This document shows, one piece after another, positions 27,174 to 37,183 of a stretch of DNA of 64,000 bases; the stretch's first letter is position 1; every line of letters begins with the position of its first letter. Source of the stretch: Teichococcus aestuarii (GTDB lineage: Bacteria; Pseudomonadota; Alphaproteobacteria; Acetobacterales; Acetobacteraceae); the NCBI RefSeq assembly GCF_003116135.1, contig NZ_PDOA01000002.1, positions 434,001 to 498,000 of the forward strand, written 5' to 3'. Both the position numbers and the translations under genes were made by a program. The notes under the pieces are model-generated. The model did no database searches and had not been told where the DNA came from. It saw only the letters and a list, made by a program, of their open reading frames with translations.

Positions 27174-30100
27174 ATGGACAACCGAACGCCCGGCACTGCT
27201 GGAGCGCGTGGGGGTCACGAGGCCGCCCCGCTGGCTGCCCAGCTGGCTGCGCTGACGGATCCTTCCCTGGATCCGCTGTTCTGGCAGGCGGAGCGGATCG
27301 GCGAGGCGAGCGCCTGGTGGCAGCACGTGCCCTTCGCGCACTGGCTGGTCCGGCAGGCGGCGCCGCGCAGCCTGGTGGAGCTGGGCGCGCGCGACGGCAT
27401 ATCCTACTCGGCCTTCTGCCATGCGGTGCAGCGCGGCGGCCTGCCCACGCGCTGCTGGGCCGTGCAGCGCGAGGAGGAGGACCAGGGCGCCACCTCCTGC
27501 GGCGGCGCGGAACGCGGGAATTTCCGCAGCTTCCACGATGCGCGCTTCCTGGCGTTCTCCGGCCTGCTGCGGATGGCGGCCGACGCGGCGCTGCCGCGCT
27601 TCGCGGACCGCTCCATCGACCTGCTGCACATCGACGGGCTGCGCACCCAGGAGGCGGCGCGCCACGATTTCGAGGCCTGGCTGCCGAAGATGTCGGAACG
27701 CGGCGTGGTGCTGCTGCACGGCACCAACGTGCTGGAGGAGGAGGATGCCGGCGTCTGGCGCCTGTGGGCCGAACTGCGCGGTCGGTACCCCGCCTTCGAG
27801 TTCCTGCACGGAGGGGGGCTTGGCGTGCTGTGCGTGGGCGAGGCGCCGCCGCCGGCGGTGCTGGCGCTGACCGCGCTGGCCGACCCGGCCGAGACGGCGC
27901 GGCTGCGTGGCCGCTTCGCCTGGCTGGGCGAGCGCTGGGAGGCCGAGACGCGGGAGCGGCTGGCGACGGAAGCGCGGCACGAGGCCGAGCGGCAGGCCGC
28001 GGCGCTCGAATCCCGCCGCGCCCAGGCCGTGCAGCGCGCCGAGGCGGCGCGGGCCGAGCTGGAGGCGGAACGTGACCGCGCGGAGCAGCGGACGGAGGCG
28101 GCGCGGTCGGCCTCCATGACCGCGGCCTTCAGCCATGTGGAGGCGGCGCAGGCCGAGCTGGAGGCCGCCCGCCGCAAGGCGGAGCAGGACGCCGCCGCGC
28201 GGGAGCAGCTGCTCTCCCGGCTGCTGCGGGCCGAAGGCGAGCTGCACGCCACCCAGGCCAGCCTGCGCCTGCTGACGCAATCCACGCTCTGGCGTGCCGC
28301 CGCGCCGCTGCGCAGCGCCGCCGGGCGGCTGCCGCCCGGCATGCGGCGCGGCGTGCGCGGCGCGATGAAGCTCGCCTGGTGGTCGGCCACGCTGCAGCTG
28401 CCGCGCAAGCTGCGGGAGCGGCGGGAGATCATCGCGGCGCTGGCCGCCATGCCGCAGCCGGCGCCGGCTGCGTCCGCGCAGGCCCTGGCGTTCACCGCCC
28501 CCACCGCCTCGCAGGGCGCCGCCCTGGCCGACCTCAGCGGCATGGGCGCGCTGCGCGTGGTCTGCATCTCGGGCGAGGCCAGCACGCCCGGCCATCTCTA
28601 CCGCGTCGAGCGTCCCGCCGCCGCCGCCCGCCGCGCCGGCGCGCAGGTCTGGGTGGTGCGGATGGAGGATATCGAGGCCAGCCTGGCCGAGATCGGCATG
28701 GCGCAGGTGCTGTGGATGTGGCGCGTGCCGCTGAACGAGGCGGTGGCGCTGGCCATCTCCACCGCGCGCCGCAACGGCGCCCGCGTGGTGTTCGACGTGG
28801 ACGACCTGCTGATCGACCCGCGCCTGGCGCGCTCCGACAAGATCGACGGCATCCGCAGCCAGAAGCTGCCGGAGGAGATGGTCGCCAACCATTTCCACCA
28901 GGCGCGGCAGGCGATGCTGGCCTCCGACCTCTGCACCACCAGCACCGAGGAGCTGGCCTGGCACATGCGCGACGCCGGCATGCCGGTGCGCGTGCTGCCC
29001 AACGGCTTCGACCACGACACGCTGGCCGTCTCCCGCCGCGCCGCCCGGCACTGGGCGAAGGAGCGGGACGGGCTGCTGCGCATCGGCTACGCCTCCGGCT
29101 CGCGCACGCACCAGAAGGACTTCAAGCAGTGCGCCGCCGCGGTGGCCGGGGCGCTGCGCCGCTTCCCCGAGGCGCGGCTGGTGCTGTTCCGCTTCGCCCA
29201 GAACATCCCGACCATGGAAGGCACGCCGACGCTGGACGTGGAGGAGTTCCCCGAGCTGGCGGGCCTCGAGGACCGCATTGAGTGGCGGCCCATGGTGCCG
29301 CTGCCGCGGCTGCCCGAGGAGGTGGCGCGCTTCGACGTCAACCTCGCGCCGCTCGAGGTCGGCAACGACTTCTGCGAGGCGAAGAGCGAGCTGAAGTATT
29401 TCGAGGCGGCGCTGGTGGACGTTCCCACCATCGCCTCGCCCACCGGCCCTTACCGGCGCGCCATGAAGCATGGCGAGACCGGCTACCTGGCCGGCACGCC
29501 GGAGGAATGGTCCTCGGCGCTCGAGGCCCTGCTGGGCGATGCCGCGCTGCGCCGCCGCATGGCCGCCGCGGCGCAGCGCGACGTGCTCTGGGCCTATGGC
29601 CCCGAGCAGCGCAACGCGGCCGTGGCGGATGTGCTGGAGATGCTGCGCGGCGGGCGCTCCGCCGCCCTGGCCTTCCGCCGCAGCTGCGAGCCGCTGCCGC
29701 TGCCCGTCGCCCCCGCCGTGCCGGAGCACGAGGTGGTGTATGAGCACGATGCGCTGGGCGCCGCCGCCGTCACCGTCATCGTGCCGCTCTACAACTATGC
29801 CCGGCACGTCGCGGAGGCGCTGGACAGCGTGGTGGCGCAGACCCTGCGGCCGCTTGACCTGGTGATCGTCGACGATGCCTCGACGGATGATTCGCGGGCC
29901 GTGGCGCTGCGCTGGGCGGCGGCCAATGCCGGCCGCTTCAACCGCCTGGTGGTGGCGCGCAACCTGAAGAATGCGGGGCTGGGCCTGACCCGCAACGTGG
30001 CCTTCACCCTGGCCGAGACCCCCTGGGTGCTGCCGCTGGACGCCGACAACCGCCTGCTGCCCGATTGCGCCGCCGCCTGCCTGCGCACCGCCGATGCCTC

Positions 30101-30497
30101 GGGGGCCGCCTTCGCCTACCCCATCATCCGCAAGTTCGGCGATGGCGAGGGGGTGATGAACCTGCCGCCCTACGACCCGGTGCGGATGGCCAACGGCAAC
30201 TACATCGACGCCATGGCGCTGATTTCGCGCGCCGCCTGGAACTGGGTGGGCGGCTACGACCACATCCCCGGCGGCTGGGAGGATTTCGACTTCTGGTGCC
30301 GCCTCATGGAGCGTGGCCTGCATGGCGAGCAGGTGCCCGGCGAGCCGCTGGCCGAGTACCGCGTGCACCACACCTCGATGATCAACACCGCCAACAGCTC
30401 CACCGCCCGGGTCGAGGCGATGATCGCCGAGCTGACGCGGCGGCACCCCTGGCTGACCATCATCTGGCCGCTGAAGGTGCCGCGCCCGAAGGCCTGA
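27174..30497 (+). CDS. Multidomain glycan-assembly protein: methyltransferase-like, coiled coil, GT4, GT2
   Basis: 1107 residues. Residues 60-200 resemble a class I methyltransferase (LVELGARDGISYSAFCHAV, then SIDLLHIDGLRT). About 255-362 form a long Ala/Glu/Arg coiled coil. A basic linker follows. About 450-840 are a GT4-like domain (GHLYRVERPAAAARRAG, ARVVFDVDDLLIDPRL, RVLPNGFDHDTL, and an EAKSELKYFEAALVDVPTIAS acceptor loop). About 864-1090 are a family 2 domain (TVIVPLYNYARHVAEALDSV, LVIVDDASTDDS, LPLDADNRLLPD, GGWEDFDFWCRLME). A start at ATG 27174 is used; longer frames overlap the previous gene. Probably one chain builds several linkages of a surface glycan. Confidence 0.88.
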   Translation: MDNRTPGTAGARGGHEAAPLAAQLAALTDPSLDPLFWQAERIGEASAWWQHVPFAHWLVRQAAPRSLVELGARDGISYSAFCHAVQRGGLPTRCWAVQREEEDQGATSCGGAERGNFRSFHDARFLAFSGLLRMAADAALPRFADRSIDLLHIDGLRTQEAARHDFEAWLPKMSERGVVLLHGTNVLEEEDAGVWRLWAELRGRYPAFEFLHGGGLGVLCVGEAPPPAVLALTALADPAETARLRGRFAWLGERWEAETRERLATEARHEAERQAAALESRRAQAVQRAEAARAELEAERDRAEQRTEAARSASMTAAFSHVEAAQAELEAARRKAEQDAAAREQLLSRLLRAEGELHATQASLRLLTQSTLWRAAAPLRSAAGRLPPGMRRGVRGAMKLAWWSATLQLPRKLRERREIIAALAAMPQPAPAASAQALAFTAPTASQGAALADLSGMGALRVVCISGEASTPGHLYRVERPAAAARRAGAQVWVVRMEDIEASLAEIGMAQVLWMWRVPLNEAVALAISTARRNGARVVFDVDDLLIDPRLARSDKIDGIRSQKLPEEMVANHFHQARQAMLASDLCTTSTEELAWHMRDAGMPVRVLPNGFDHDTLAVSRRAARHWAKERDGLLRIGYASGSRTHQKDFKQCAAAVAGALRRFPEARLVLFRFAQNIPTMEGTPTLDVEEFPELAGLEDRIEWRPMVPLPRLPEEVARFDVNLAPLEVGNDFCEAKSELKYFEAALVDVPTIASPTGPYRRAMKHGETGYLAGTPEEWSSALEALLGDAALRRRMAAAAQRDVLWAYGPEQRNAAVADVLEMLRGGRSAALAFRRSCEPLPLPVAPAVPEHEVVYEHDALGAAAVTVIVPLYNYARHVAEALDSVVAQTLRPLDLVIVDDASTDDSRAVALRWAAANAGRFNRLVVARNLKNAGLGLTRNVAFTLAETPWVLPLDADNRLLPDCAAACLRTADASGAAFAYPIIRKFGDGEGVMNLPPYDPVRMANGNYIDAMALISRAAWNWVGGYDHIPGGWEDFDFWCRLMERGLHGEQVPGEPLAEYRVHHTSMINTANSSTARVEAMIAELTRRHPWLTIIWPLKVPRPKA

Positions 30498-30526
30498 CGG
30501 GGAAGCGGCGAGGGGGAGCGGCGAGG

Positions 30527-30551
30527 GGCCGGGGAAGGGCGTTCCCCGGCC
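30527..30551. terminator. Hairpin between convergent genes
   Basis: A perfect 10-bp stem (30527-30536 with 30542-30551) with a 5-nt loop lies between the glycosyltransferase and the nucleoside transporter genes, which converge. No T-run on either side. Confidence 0.5.
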
Positions 30552-30556
30552 TCCGC

Positions 30557-31810
30557 TCAGGGCGGCGTCATCAGCCCCACCACCGCGCCCGTCATGCAGC
30601 AGGCGAGCGTGCCGGCGGCCAGCGCCGGCAGGCCGAGGCGCAGGATGTCCGCCTTCCGCTCCGGGCACATCGCCGTCATGCCGCCGAGCATGATGCCGAC
30701 CGAGCCGAGATTGGCGAAGCCGCACAGCGCGTAGGTGAGGATCAGCCGGCTGCGCGTGTCGAGCCCGAGGCCGCCGCCGGTGGCGAGGTCGAGATAGGCG
30801 ACGAACTCGTTCACCACCAGCCGCACGCCGAGGCTGGTGCCGACGGTGGCCAGGTGCTCCGGCGGCACCCCCATCAGCCAGGCGACGGGGCGGAAGCCCA
30901 GCCCCGCCAGCGCCTGCAGCGACCAGCCGGTGAGCGGCTCCACCGCCATGTTCGCCAGCGCCACCAGCGCCACGAACACGATCAGGCACGCCATGACGCC
31001 GAGCAGCAGGCTCAGCCCGTCCGCCGTGCCGCGCACCAGCGCGTCGAGCGTGCTCTCGTAGAGGCGGGGGGCGGCGGTGGCCGGCGCCTCGCCAGGGGTG
31101 GGCGGCTCGGTGCCGGGCGGGCGCATCATCGCCGCCACCAGCACCGCGGCGGGGGCGCTGACCAGGCTGGCCACGAGCAACTGGCCCGCCGCATCCGGCA
31201 CCACGGGCGCCAGCAGCGTGGCATAGACCACCATGGTGTTGCCCGAGATGGTGGCCAGCCCCGCCGCCATCACCATGAACAGCTCCGGCGTGGCGAGCCG
31301 CGCCAGCCAGGGGCGGATCAGCAGCGGCGCCTCCACCATGCCGATGAACACATTGGCCGCCACCGAAAAGCCGCAGGCGCCGGAGAGGCCGAAGGCGCGG
31401 CGCAGCACCAGGGCGAGGCCGCGCACCACCAGCGGCAGCACCCGCCAGTGGAACAGCACCGCCGAGAGGGCGCCGACCACCAGCAGCAGCGGCAGCGCCT
31501 GGAAGAACAGGATGAAGCTGCCGCCCGGCCGCACCTCGTCGAAGGGCAGCGGCGCGCCGCCGAGATAGCCGAACACCAGGCTGGTGCCCGCCTGGGTGGC
31601 GCGGCTGAGCGCGGCGAAGGCATCGCCCAGCCGGTCGAAGGCGGCGCGCAGCGGCGGCAGGTGCAGCAGCAGCGCACCCAGCGTCACCTGCAGCGCCAGC
31701 CCGGCGCCGAGGATGCGCCAGGGCACCGGCCGGCGGCAGCCGCCCAGCACCCAGGCGAGCCCGGCCAGGGCCAGCAGCCCCAGCCCCGATTGCAGTTGCA
31801 GCAGGCTCAT
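30557..31810 (-). CDS. CNT/NupC family nucleoside transporter
   Basis: 417 residues with about ten hydrophobic segments, a concentrative nucleoside transporter. Family features include GYLGGAPLPF, the FILFFQALPLLLVVGALSAVLF hydrophobic block, GFSVAANVFIGMVEAPLLIRPWL, ATISGNTMVVYATLL and NEFVAYLDLA, with the C-terminal YALCGFANLGSVGIMLGGMTAM. It should import nucleosides by ion symport across the inner membrane. Its start overlaps the rmuC stop by 4 nt (ATGA), so it is co-translated with rmuC, a pairing with no evident functional link. Confidence 0.93.
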   Translation of the reverse strand: MSLLQLQSGLGLLALAGLAWVLGGCRRPVPWRILGAGLALQVTLGALLLHLPPLRAAFDRLGDAFAALSRATQAGTSLVFGYLGGAPLPFDEVRPGGSFILFFQALPLLLVVGALSAVLFHWRVLPLVVRGLALVLRRAFGLSGACGFSVAANVFIGMVEAPLLIRPWLARLATPELFMVMAAGLATISGNTMVVYATLLAPVVPDAAGQLLVASLVSAPAAVLVAAMMRPPGTEPPTPGEAPATAAPRLYESTLDALVRGTADGLSLLLGVMACLIVFVALVALANMAVEPLTGWSLQALAGLGFRPVAWLMGVPPEHLATVGTSLGVRLVVNEFVAYLDLATGGGLGLDTRSRLILTYALCGFANLGSVGIMLGGMTAMCPERKADILRLGLPALAAGTLACCMTGAVVGLMTPP

Positions 31811-33054
31811 GCGGGGCGCGCGGCCTCGTCCGGCAGATCCGGGAAGGGGGCAGGGGCGGGGGCGGGCAGCGCCTCCGGCTCGTCATCCATCTCGACCGCG
31901 GCGATGCGGGCGCCGGCGCGGGCGATCTTCTCCGTGCTGATGTCGATCTGCCGGATGTCGTCCTGCGCCTGGTTGAAGTGTCCCTTCAGCTTCATGACCC
32001 TTTCGTTCAGCCGCGCCACGTCGCTGGCCAGCTTGCCCACCTCCTCGCGGATGCGCCCCGCCTGGGCGCGCATGCGGATATCCTGCATCAGCGCCCGCAT
32101 CGCCGAGAGCATGGCCCAGAGCGTGGTGGGGGAGGCGACATAGACGCGCCGCCGCTGCGCCTCGTCCACCAGCGCGCCGAAGCCGGTGTGCAGCTCGGCG
32201 AACACTGCCTCGGAAGGGACGAAGAGGATGGCGGCCTCCGCCGTCTCGCCGGGGATGAGGTATTTGCGGGCGATGTCCTCGACATGCCGGCGCATGTCGG
32301 CGCTGAACTGCCGCGCGGCGACGCTGCGGGCGGCGGCGTCCTCCGCGTCGCGCAGCCCCTGCCAGGCCTCCAGCGGGAACTTGCTGTCCACCACCACCGG
32401 GCCGGGCGGGTAGGGCAGGTGGATCAGGCAGTCGCAGCGCGTGCCGTTCGAGAGGGTGTGCTGCCAGGAGAAGCTCTCCTGCGGCAGCCGGTCCTCGATG
32501 AGCTGGCGCAGCTGCATCTCGCCGAAGGCGCCGCGCGACTGCTTGTTGCCGAGGATGCCGGCCAGCGCGTTCACCTGCGCGCCCAGCGCCTCCATGTTCT
32601 GCCGCGCCGCGTCGATCACGGCCAGCCGCTCCTGGATCTGCCCCGCCGTCTCCTGTGCCTGGCGCGCCGAATCGGTGAGGTTGCGCAGGAAGCGCTCGTT
32701 CTGCTGGGCGAGCGCCGCGTCCAGCCGCTCGTTCTGCGCCGCCATGGCCTGCCGCAGCCCGGCGGTGGCGGTGGCCATGCGCTCGTTCTGCGCCAGCAGG
32801 CTGGCATCCAGCCGGCGGCTGGTCTCGTGCAGGCGCTCGGCCAACTGCCGGTCCTGCTGCGCCAGGCGGTCTGTGGTGAGGGCGGCGAGGCGCTCCTGCG
32901 TGGCGGCCAGCGATTCCAGCTTGCCGGCCAGCAGGGCGAAGCCTTCCAGGCCGGTGGCGGCGGGCGGGGCGGGGCGCCGCAGCAGCATCATGCCCAGCAG
33001 CCCCAGCGTGATCAGGACGGACAACAGGGCGACGGGTACCAGCCAGTCGGACAT
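31807..33054 (-). CDS. rmuC: DNA recombination protein RmuC
   Basis: 415 residues. An N-terminal membrane helix (SDWLVPVALLSVLITLGLLGMMLL) leads into a long coiled coil with repeated AQNERL units (about residues 75-150). The RmuC nuclease-like domain follows: KQSRGAFGEMQLRQLIEDRLP, then VVVDSKFPLEAWQ (PD-(D/E)xK-like core), YLIPGETAEAAILFVPSEAVF. RmuC limits certain DNA rearrangements. The ATG at 33054 is preferred because GGAGAG precedes it; an ATG at 33078 is an alternative. Confidence 0.94.
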   Translation of the reverse strand: MSDWLVPVALLSVLITLGLLGMMLLRRPAPPAATGLEGFALLAGKLESLAATQERLAALTTDRLAQQDRQLAERLHETSRRLDASLLAQNERMATATAGLRQAMAAQNERLDAALAQQNERFLRNLTDSARQAQETAGQIQERLAVIDAARQNMEALGAQVNALAGILGNKQSRGAFGEMQLRQLIEDRLPQESFSWQHTLSNGTRCDCLIHLPYPPGPVVVDSKFPLEAWQGLRDAEDAAARSVAARQFSADMRRHVEDIARKYLIPGETAEAAILFVPSEAVFAELHTGFGALVDEAQRRRVYVASPTTLWAMLSAMRALMQDIRMRAQAGRIREEVGKLASDVARLNERVMKLKGHFNQAQDDIRQIDISTEKIARAGARIAAVEMDDEPEALPAPAPAPFPDLPDEAARPA

Positions 33055-33108
33055 CGCGCTCTCCAATGGTGCGGGCATCCTACAGGCAGGGCCGGGAAAC
33101 GGAGAGGC

Positions 33109-33153
33109 TTGACGGTGATCTCCAAAGAGAGAAAATTTCTCTCATGAGAGAAG
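33109..33153 (+). promoter_or_regulatory. Promoter and overlapping palindromic operators of the XRE-cupin gene
   Basis: TTGACG (33109-33114), a 17-nt spacer and AAAATT (33132-33137) form a promoter whose start would fall at or near the ATG, so the mRNA may be leaderless. Two perfect palindromes share one arm: GAGAGAAA-A-TTTCTCTC (33127-33143) and TTCTCTCATGAGAGAA (33138-33153). The second contains the start codon. Autorepression is the likely use. Confidence 0.78.
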
Positions 33154-33722
33154 ATTCGCCGCCCGACCCGCTGGAAGCGCGCCTGGCCGCCTGCCTCGCC
33201 CGGCTGCGCGCCGAGCAGGGCTGGGGGCTGGAGACGCTGGCCGAGCGCACCGGCATCAGCCGCGCCACCCTCTCCCGGCTGGAACGGGGCGAGGCCAGCG
33301 CCACGGCGGGCATGCTGGGCCGGCTCTGCGCCGCCTATGGCCGCCCGCTCTCCTGGCTGATGCGGACGGTGGAGGAAGCCCCCGCCGCACTGGTGCCGCC
33401 CGCCGCGCAGACGCTGTGGACCGACCCGGAGACGGGTTTCCGCCGCCGCTCCGTCTCGCCCCCCGCCGAGGGGCTGCGCGGCGAGCTGCTGGAGGGGGTG
33501 CTGCCGCCCGGCGCGCGCATCGACTATGCCCGCTCGCCCCTGCCGGGGCTGGAGCACCACCTCTGGCTGCTGGAGGGGCGGCTGGTGCTGACGGTCGAGG
33601 GCGTGGCGCATGCGCTGACGCCGGGCGATTGCCTGCGCTACCGGCTGCACGGCGCCAGCGCCTTCGCCTGCCCCGCCAGCGGCCCCGCCGCCCGCTACCT
33701 CCTGGCCATCATCCAGCCCTGA
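33144..33722 (+). CDS. XRE family regulator with C-terminal cupin domain
   Basis: 192 residues. Residues 8-70 are a helix-turn-helix of the Cro/CI type (LAERTGISRATLSRLERGEASATAGMLGRLCAAYG). Residues 100-190 form a small cupin barrel (LPPGARIDY, EHHLWLLEGRLVLTVEGVAHALTPGDCLRY). Such regulators often control a neighbouring acetyltransferase or amine gene and sense a small metabolite. Here a GNAT gene begins 11 nt downstream, so the pair is an operon under the palindromic promoter at 33109-33153. No Shine-Dalgarno sequence precedes the ATG. Confidence 0.92.
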   Translation: MREDSPPDPLEARLAACLARLRAEQGWGLETLAERTGISRATLSRLERGEASATAGMLGRLCAAYGRPLSWLMRTVEEAPAALVPPAAQTLWTDPETGFRRRSVSPPAEGLRGELLEGVLPPGARIDYARSPLPGLEHHLWLLEGRLVLTVEGVAHALTPGDCLRYRLHGASAFACPASGPAARYLLAIIQP

Positions 33723-33733
33723 AAGCCCCGCGC

Positions 33734-34243
33734 ATGATCGAGGAACTGACCGCCGACACCCTGCCCGCCGCGCTGCCCGAGCTCGCCGCGCTGCTGGAGG
33801 CCTGCGTGGCGGATGGCGCCAGCATCGGCTTCCTGCACCCGATGCCGGCGGGCGAGGCGGCGGCCTGGTGGCGCGGGCTGGAGGGCAGCCTGCGCGACGG
33901 CTCGCGTCGCGTGCTGGTGGCGCGGCGGGCGGGGCGGATCGCCGGCACCGGCGCGCTGGCGCTGGCCGGGCTGCCGAATGGCCGGCACCGGGCCGAGGTC
34001 TCGAAGCTGATGGTGCACCCGGAGATGCGGCGGCAGGGCATTGCGCGGGTGCTGATGCTGGCGCTGGAGGATGTGGCGCGCGCGGAAGAGCGCCCGCTGC
34101 TGGTGCTGGACACCAAGGCGGGCGATGCCGGCGAGCCCTTGTACCGCGCCCTGGGCTGGCGGGAGGCCGGGTCGATCCCGGGCTATGCCCTGCGCAGCGG
34201 GGGCGGTGCGGATGCGACGGTGTTCTACTACAAGACGCTGTAG
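33734..34243 (+). CDS. GNAT family N-acetyltransferase
   Basis: 169 residues. The core shows GRIAGTGALALAG, then the beta-strand VSKLMVHPEMRRQGIARVLM, the acetyl-CoA pyrophosphate loop, and LYRALGWREAGSIPGYALRSGGGADATVFYYKTL at the C-terminus. That ending is common in acetyltransferases paired with XRE-cupin regulators. It starts 11 nt after the regulator stop and is probably the regulated target. The substrate is unknown; a small amine is a guess. Confidence 0.92.
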   Translation: MIEELTADTLPAALPELAALLEACVADGASIGFLHPMPAGEAAAWWRGLEGSLRDGSRRVLVARRAGRIAGTGALALAGLPNGRHRAEVSKLMVHPEMRRQGIARVLMLALEDVARAEERPLLVLDTKAGDAGEPLYRALGWREAGSIPGYALRSGGGADATVFYYKTL

Positions 34244-34246
34244 GAA

Positions 34247-34360
34247 GTTCTTTTTTGGAAAAAAGAACCCAAAAACTTTTGTCAGTTTGGCGGACGCTGT
34301 CCGGTGGCGTGACGCCAAACTGACAAAGTCTTTTTGCTTCTTTTTCTTCAGAAAAAGAAG
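34247..34360. repeat. Intergenic cluster of three hairpins, repeat-like
   Basis: Three perfect inverted repeats lie back to back between convergent genes. They are GTTCTTTTTT-GG-AAAAAAGAAC (34247-34268), a 15-bp stem (34278-34292 with 34313-34327) with a 20-nt loop, and CTTCTTTTTCT-TC-AGAAAAAGAAG (34337-34360). The A/T-rich outer hairpins contrast with the genome. The set can serve as a bidirectional terminator and looks like a repeated extragenic element; genome copies were not checked. Confidence 0.7.
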
Positions 34361-34370
34361 GTTCTCTTCC

Positions 34371-35948
<1,578 letters not shown>

Positions 35949-36369
35949 GTGCGGTCCAACCTTCCTGCAGTCTCGTCGCGCGGGGCTTAGACCGTTGCGC
36001 CGCGCCGCTCAACCGAAGGCTGCGCAGGGCTGACCCATCCTTTGCGGGCGAAGCCGGTGGTCATCCTGGCCTCGCCTTCTGCCGGAAATCGCACGCCTGG
36101 CCTGGCCCGGGAGAGGGAACTGATGAAGGAGGCGGGCCGCTAACGCGGGAATGCCTGCCCGTTCAGGGCGCCGGAAAGCGTGGCGGCCGAATCGCCGGCC
36201 GAGGCGAAGCGCCGGACGACGGCATGTGGCGAATTGGCACAAAGCCGCAGCCTGCATGAAGCCTTGGCCGATTTCACAGGAGGGGCAAGGCCGGCCTGGC
36301 TCTGCAGCAGGAGCGGCAGGCTGTGCTGCGACCCTTCCTGACATGAGAGATGCGGCGCAATGCCCTCGA
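35949..36369. other. GC-rich part of the purH/S-layer intergenic region, no supported gene
   Basis: Upstream of purH lie about 420 nt of ordinary GC-rich DNA with overlapping short reading frames on both strands. None has a recognisable product or a good ribosome-binding site. It may contain the purH promoter and remnants of a lost gene. Confidence 0.5.
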
Positions 36370-37160
36370 CGCCAGCAAGTCGAAAGCATTTTCTCCTGAT
36401 CTTAAGCCGACTATTAAAATCGGCTGTTGTCCGAAACAAAAATTTGGCTGTTCGCCGGATCAACAAGACGCGTCGGGTTTTGCTTGGCTAGAATTTTCAA
36501 TCGGAAGGCAATTTTCGCGCCGAAAAATCAAACGACAGGAGATATCACGGGAATAATATTGGCGAGAACTTAAGTGCAGATCAGGATTTTATTTATAATC
36601 ATGTAATTAATATCCTCTTCTGAATTCGGAACAAATTTGAGTCCAGGAATTAGAAACTATAACGATAGAATTTAAGAGAATTTTTACTGTATTTTTTGTT
36701 TGAACTTGAGCTGTGGCCGACATAGGGTAGGCACCAACTCCTGGTTGATAACAAATTATCGAGTCAGGAGAAGACGGAAAATCTCTGTATCTATAATTGT
36801 TACTTGAATATTGTTCGTATCTTTTCGACGTGTGCATGTCGAACATGCCGCGCATGCGGTTTCTTTTGCCGGAAGCGGTGGAGGGTTTCCTCGCCCAGCT
36901 CAAGTCGGTGCTTCAAGCCTATCCTTGCGTGATTAAGCGGATCGCAGAAAGACAGAATTGATCTTCGAGGCCGTATAATAAAATTTCGTCATTACAACAA
37001 CAAGGTGCGGGCGAACGCCTGAGCCGAGTAAACCTGCGGCTCGGTTCAGGTATTCGTCGGGCCAATTCGGGTTCTGGTCCAACCGGTTCCCGTAAGAACG
37101 GCGTATCAGAGGGTGTTTTATCAGGAGAATTGGATGTCTCCAGGTAAAGCGTCCGATTCT
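36370..37160. other. AT-rich intergenic island upstream of the S-layer-like gene
   Basis: From about 36370 the sequence turns strongly AT-rich (for example runs around 36580-36800), unlike anything else in the window. No convincing gene is found. A 41-codon frame at 36836-36961 (MSNMPRMRFLLPEAVEGFLAQ...) lies in a short GC-rich patch inside the island and could be a gene remnant. The region more likely holds a strong promoter and long leader for the highly expressed surface protein, or marks foreign DNA. Confidence 0.6.
37018..37050 (+). promoter_or_regulatory. 5'-leader hairpin upstream of the S-layer-like gene
   Basis: An 11-bp stem with one G:U pair (37018-37028 with 37040-37050) and an 11-nt loop lies 134 nt before the start codon. 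It lacks a T-run, so it looks like a leader structure (stability or translation control) rather than a terminator. Confidence 0.45.
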
Positions 37161-37183
37161 TGGTCCTTCCAGGAGATAGAACA

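Noticed and set aside
27030-31886. Minus-strand reading frame of about 1600 codons opposite the glycosyltransferase
   Set aside because: Low-complexity Arg/Ala/Gly/His translation; a shadow of the real plus-strand genes and of the transporter in another frame.
34247-34360. CRISPR array
   Set aside because: The repeated elements are hairpins of different sequence, not regularly spaced direct repeats with spacers.
36009-36466. Overlapping minus-strand frames upstream of purH
   Set aside because: Mutually overlapping, no recognisable product, and starts without ribosome-binding sites.
36607-36903. Minus-strand frame of 98 codons in the AT-rich island
   Set aside because: No homology recognised, no ribosome-binding site, and composition typical of non-coding AT-rich DNA.
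36370-37160. Insertion sequence or prophage remnant in the AT-rich island
   Set aside because: No transposase or integrase motif, terminal inverted repeats or target duplication were found.
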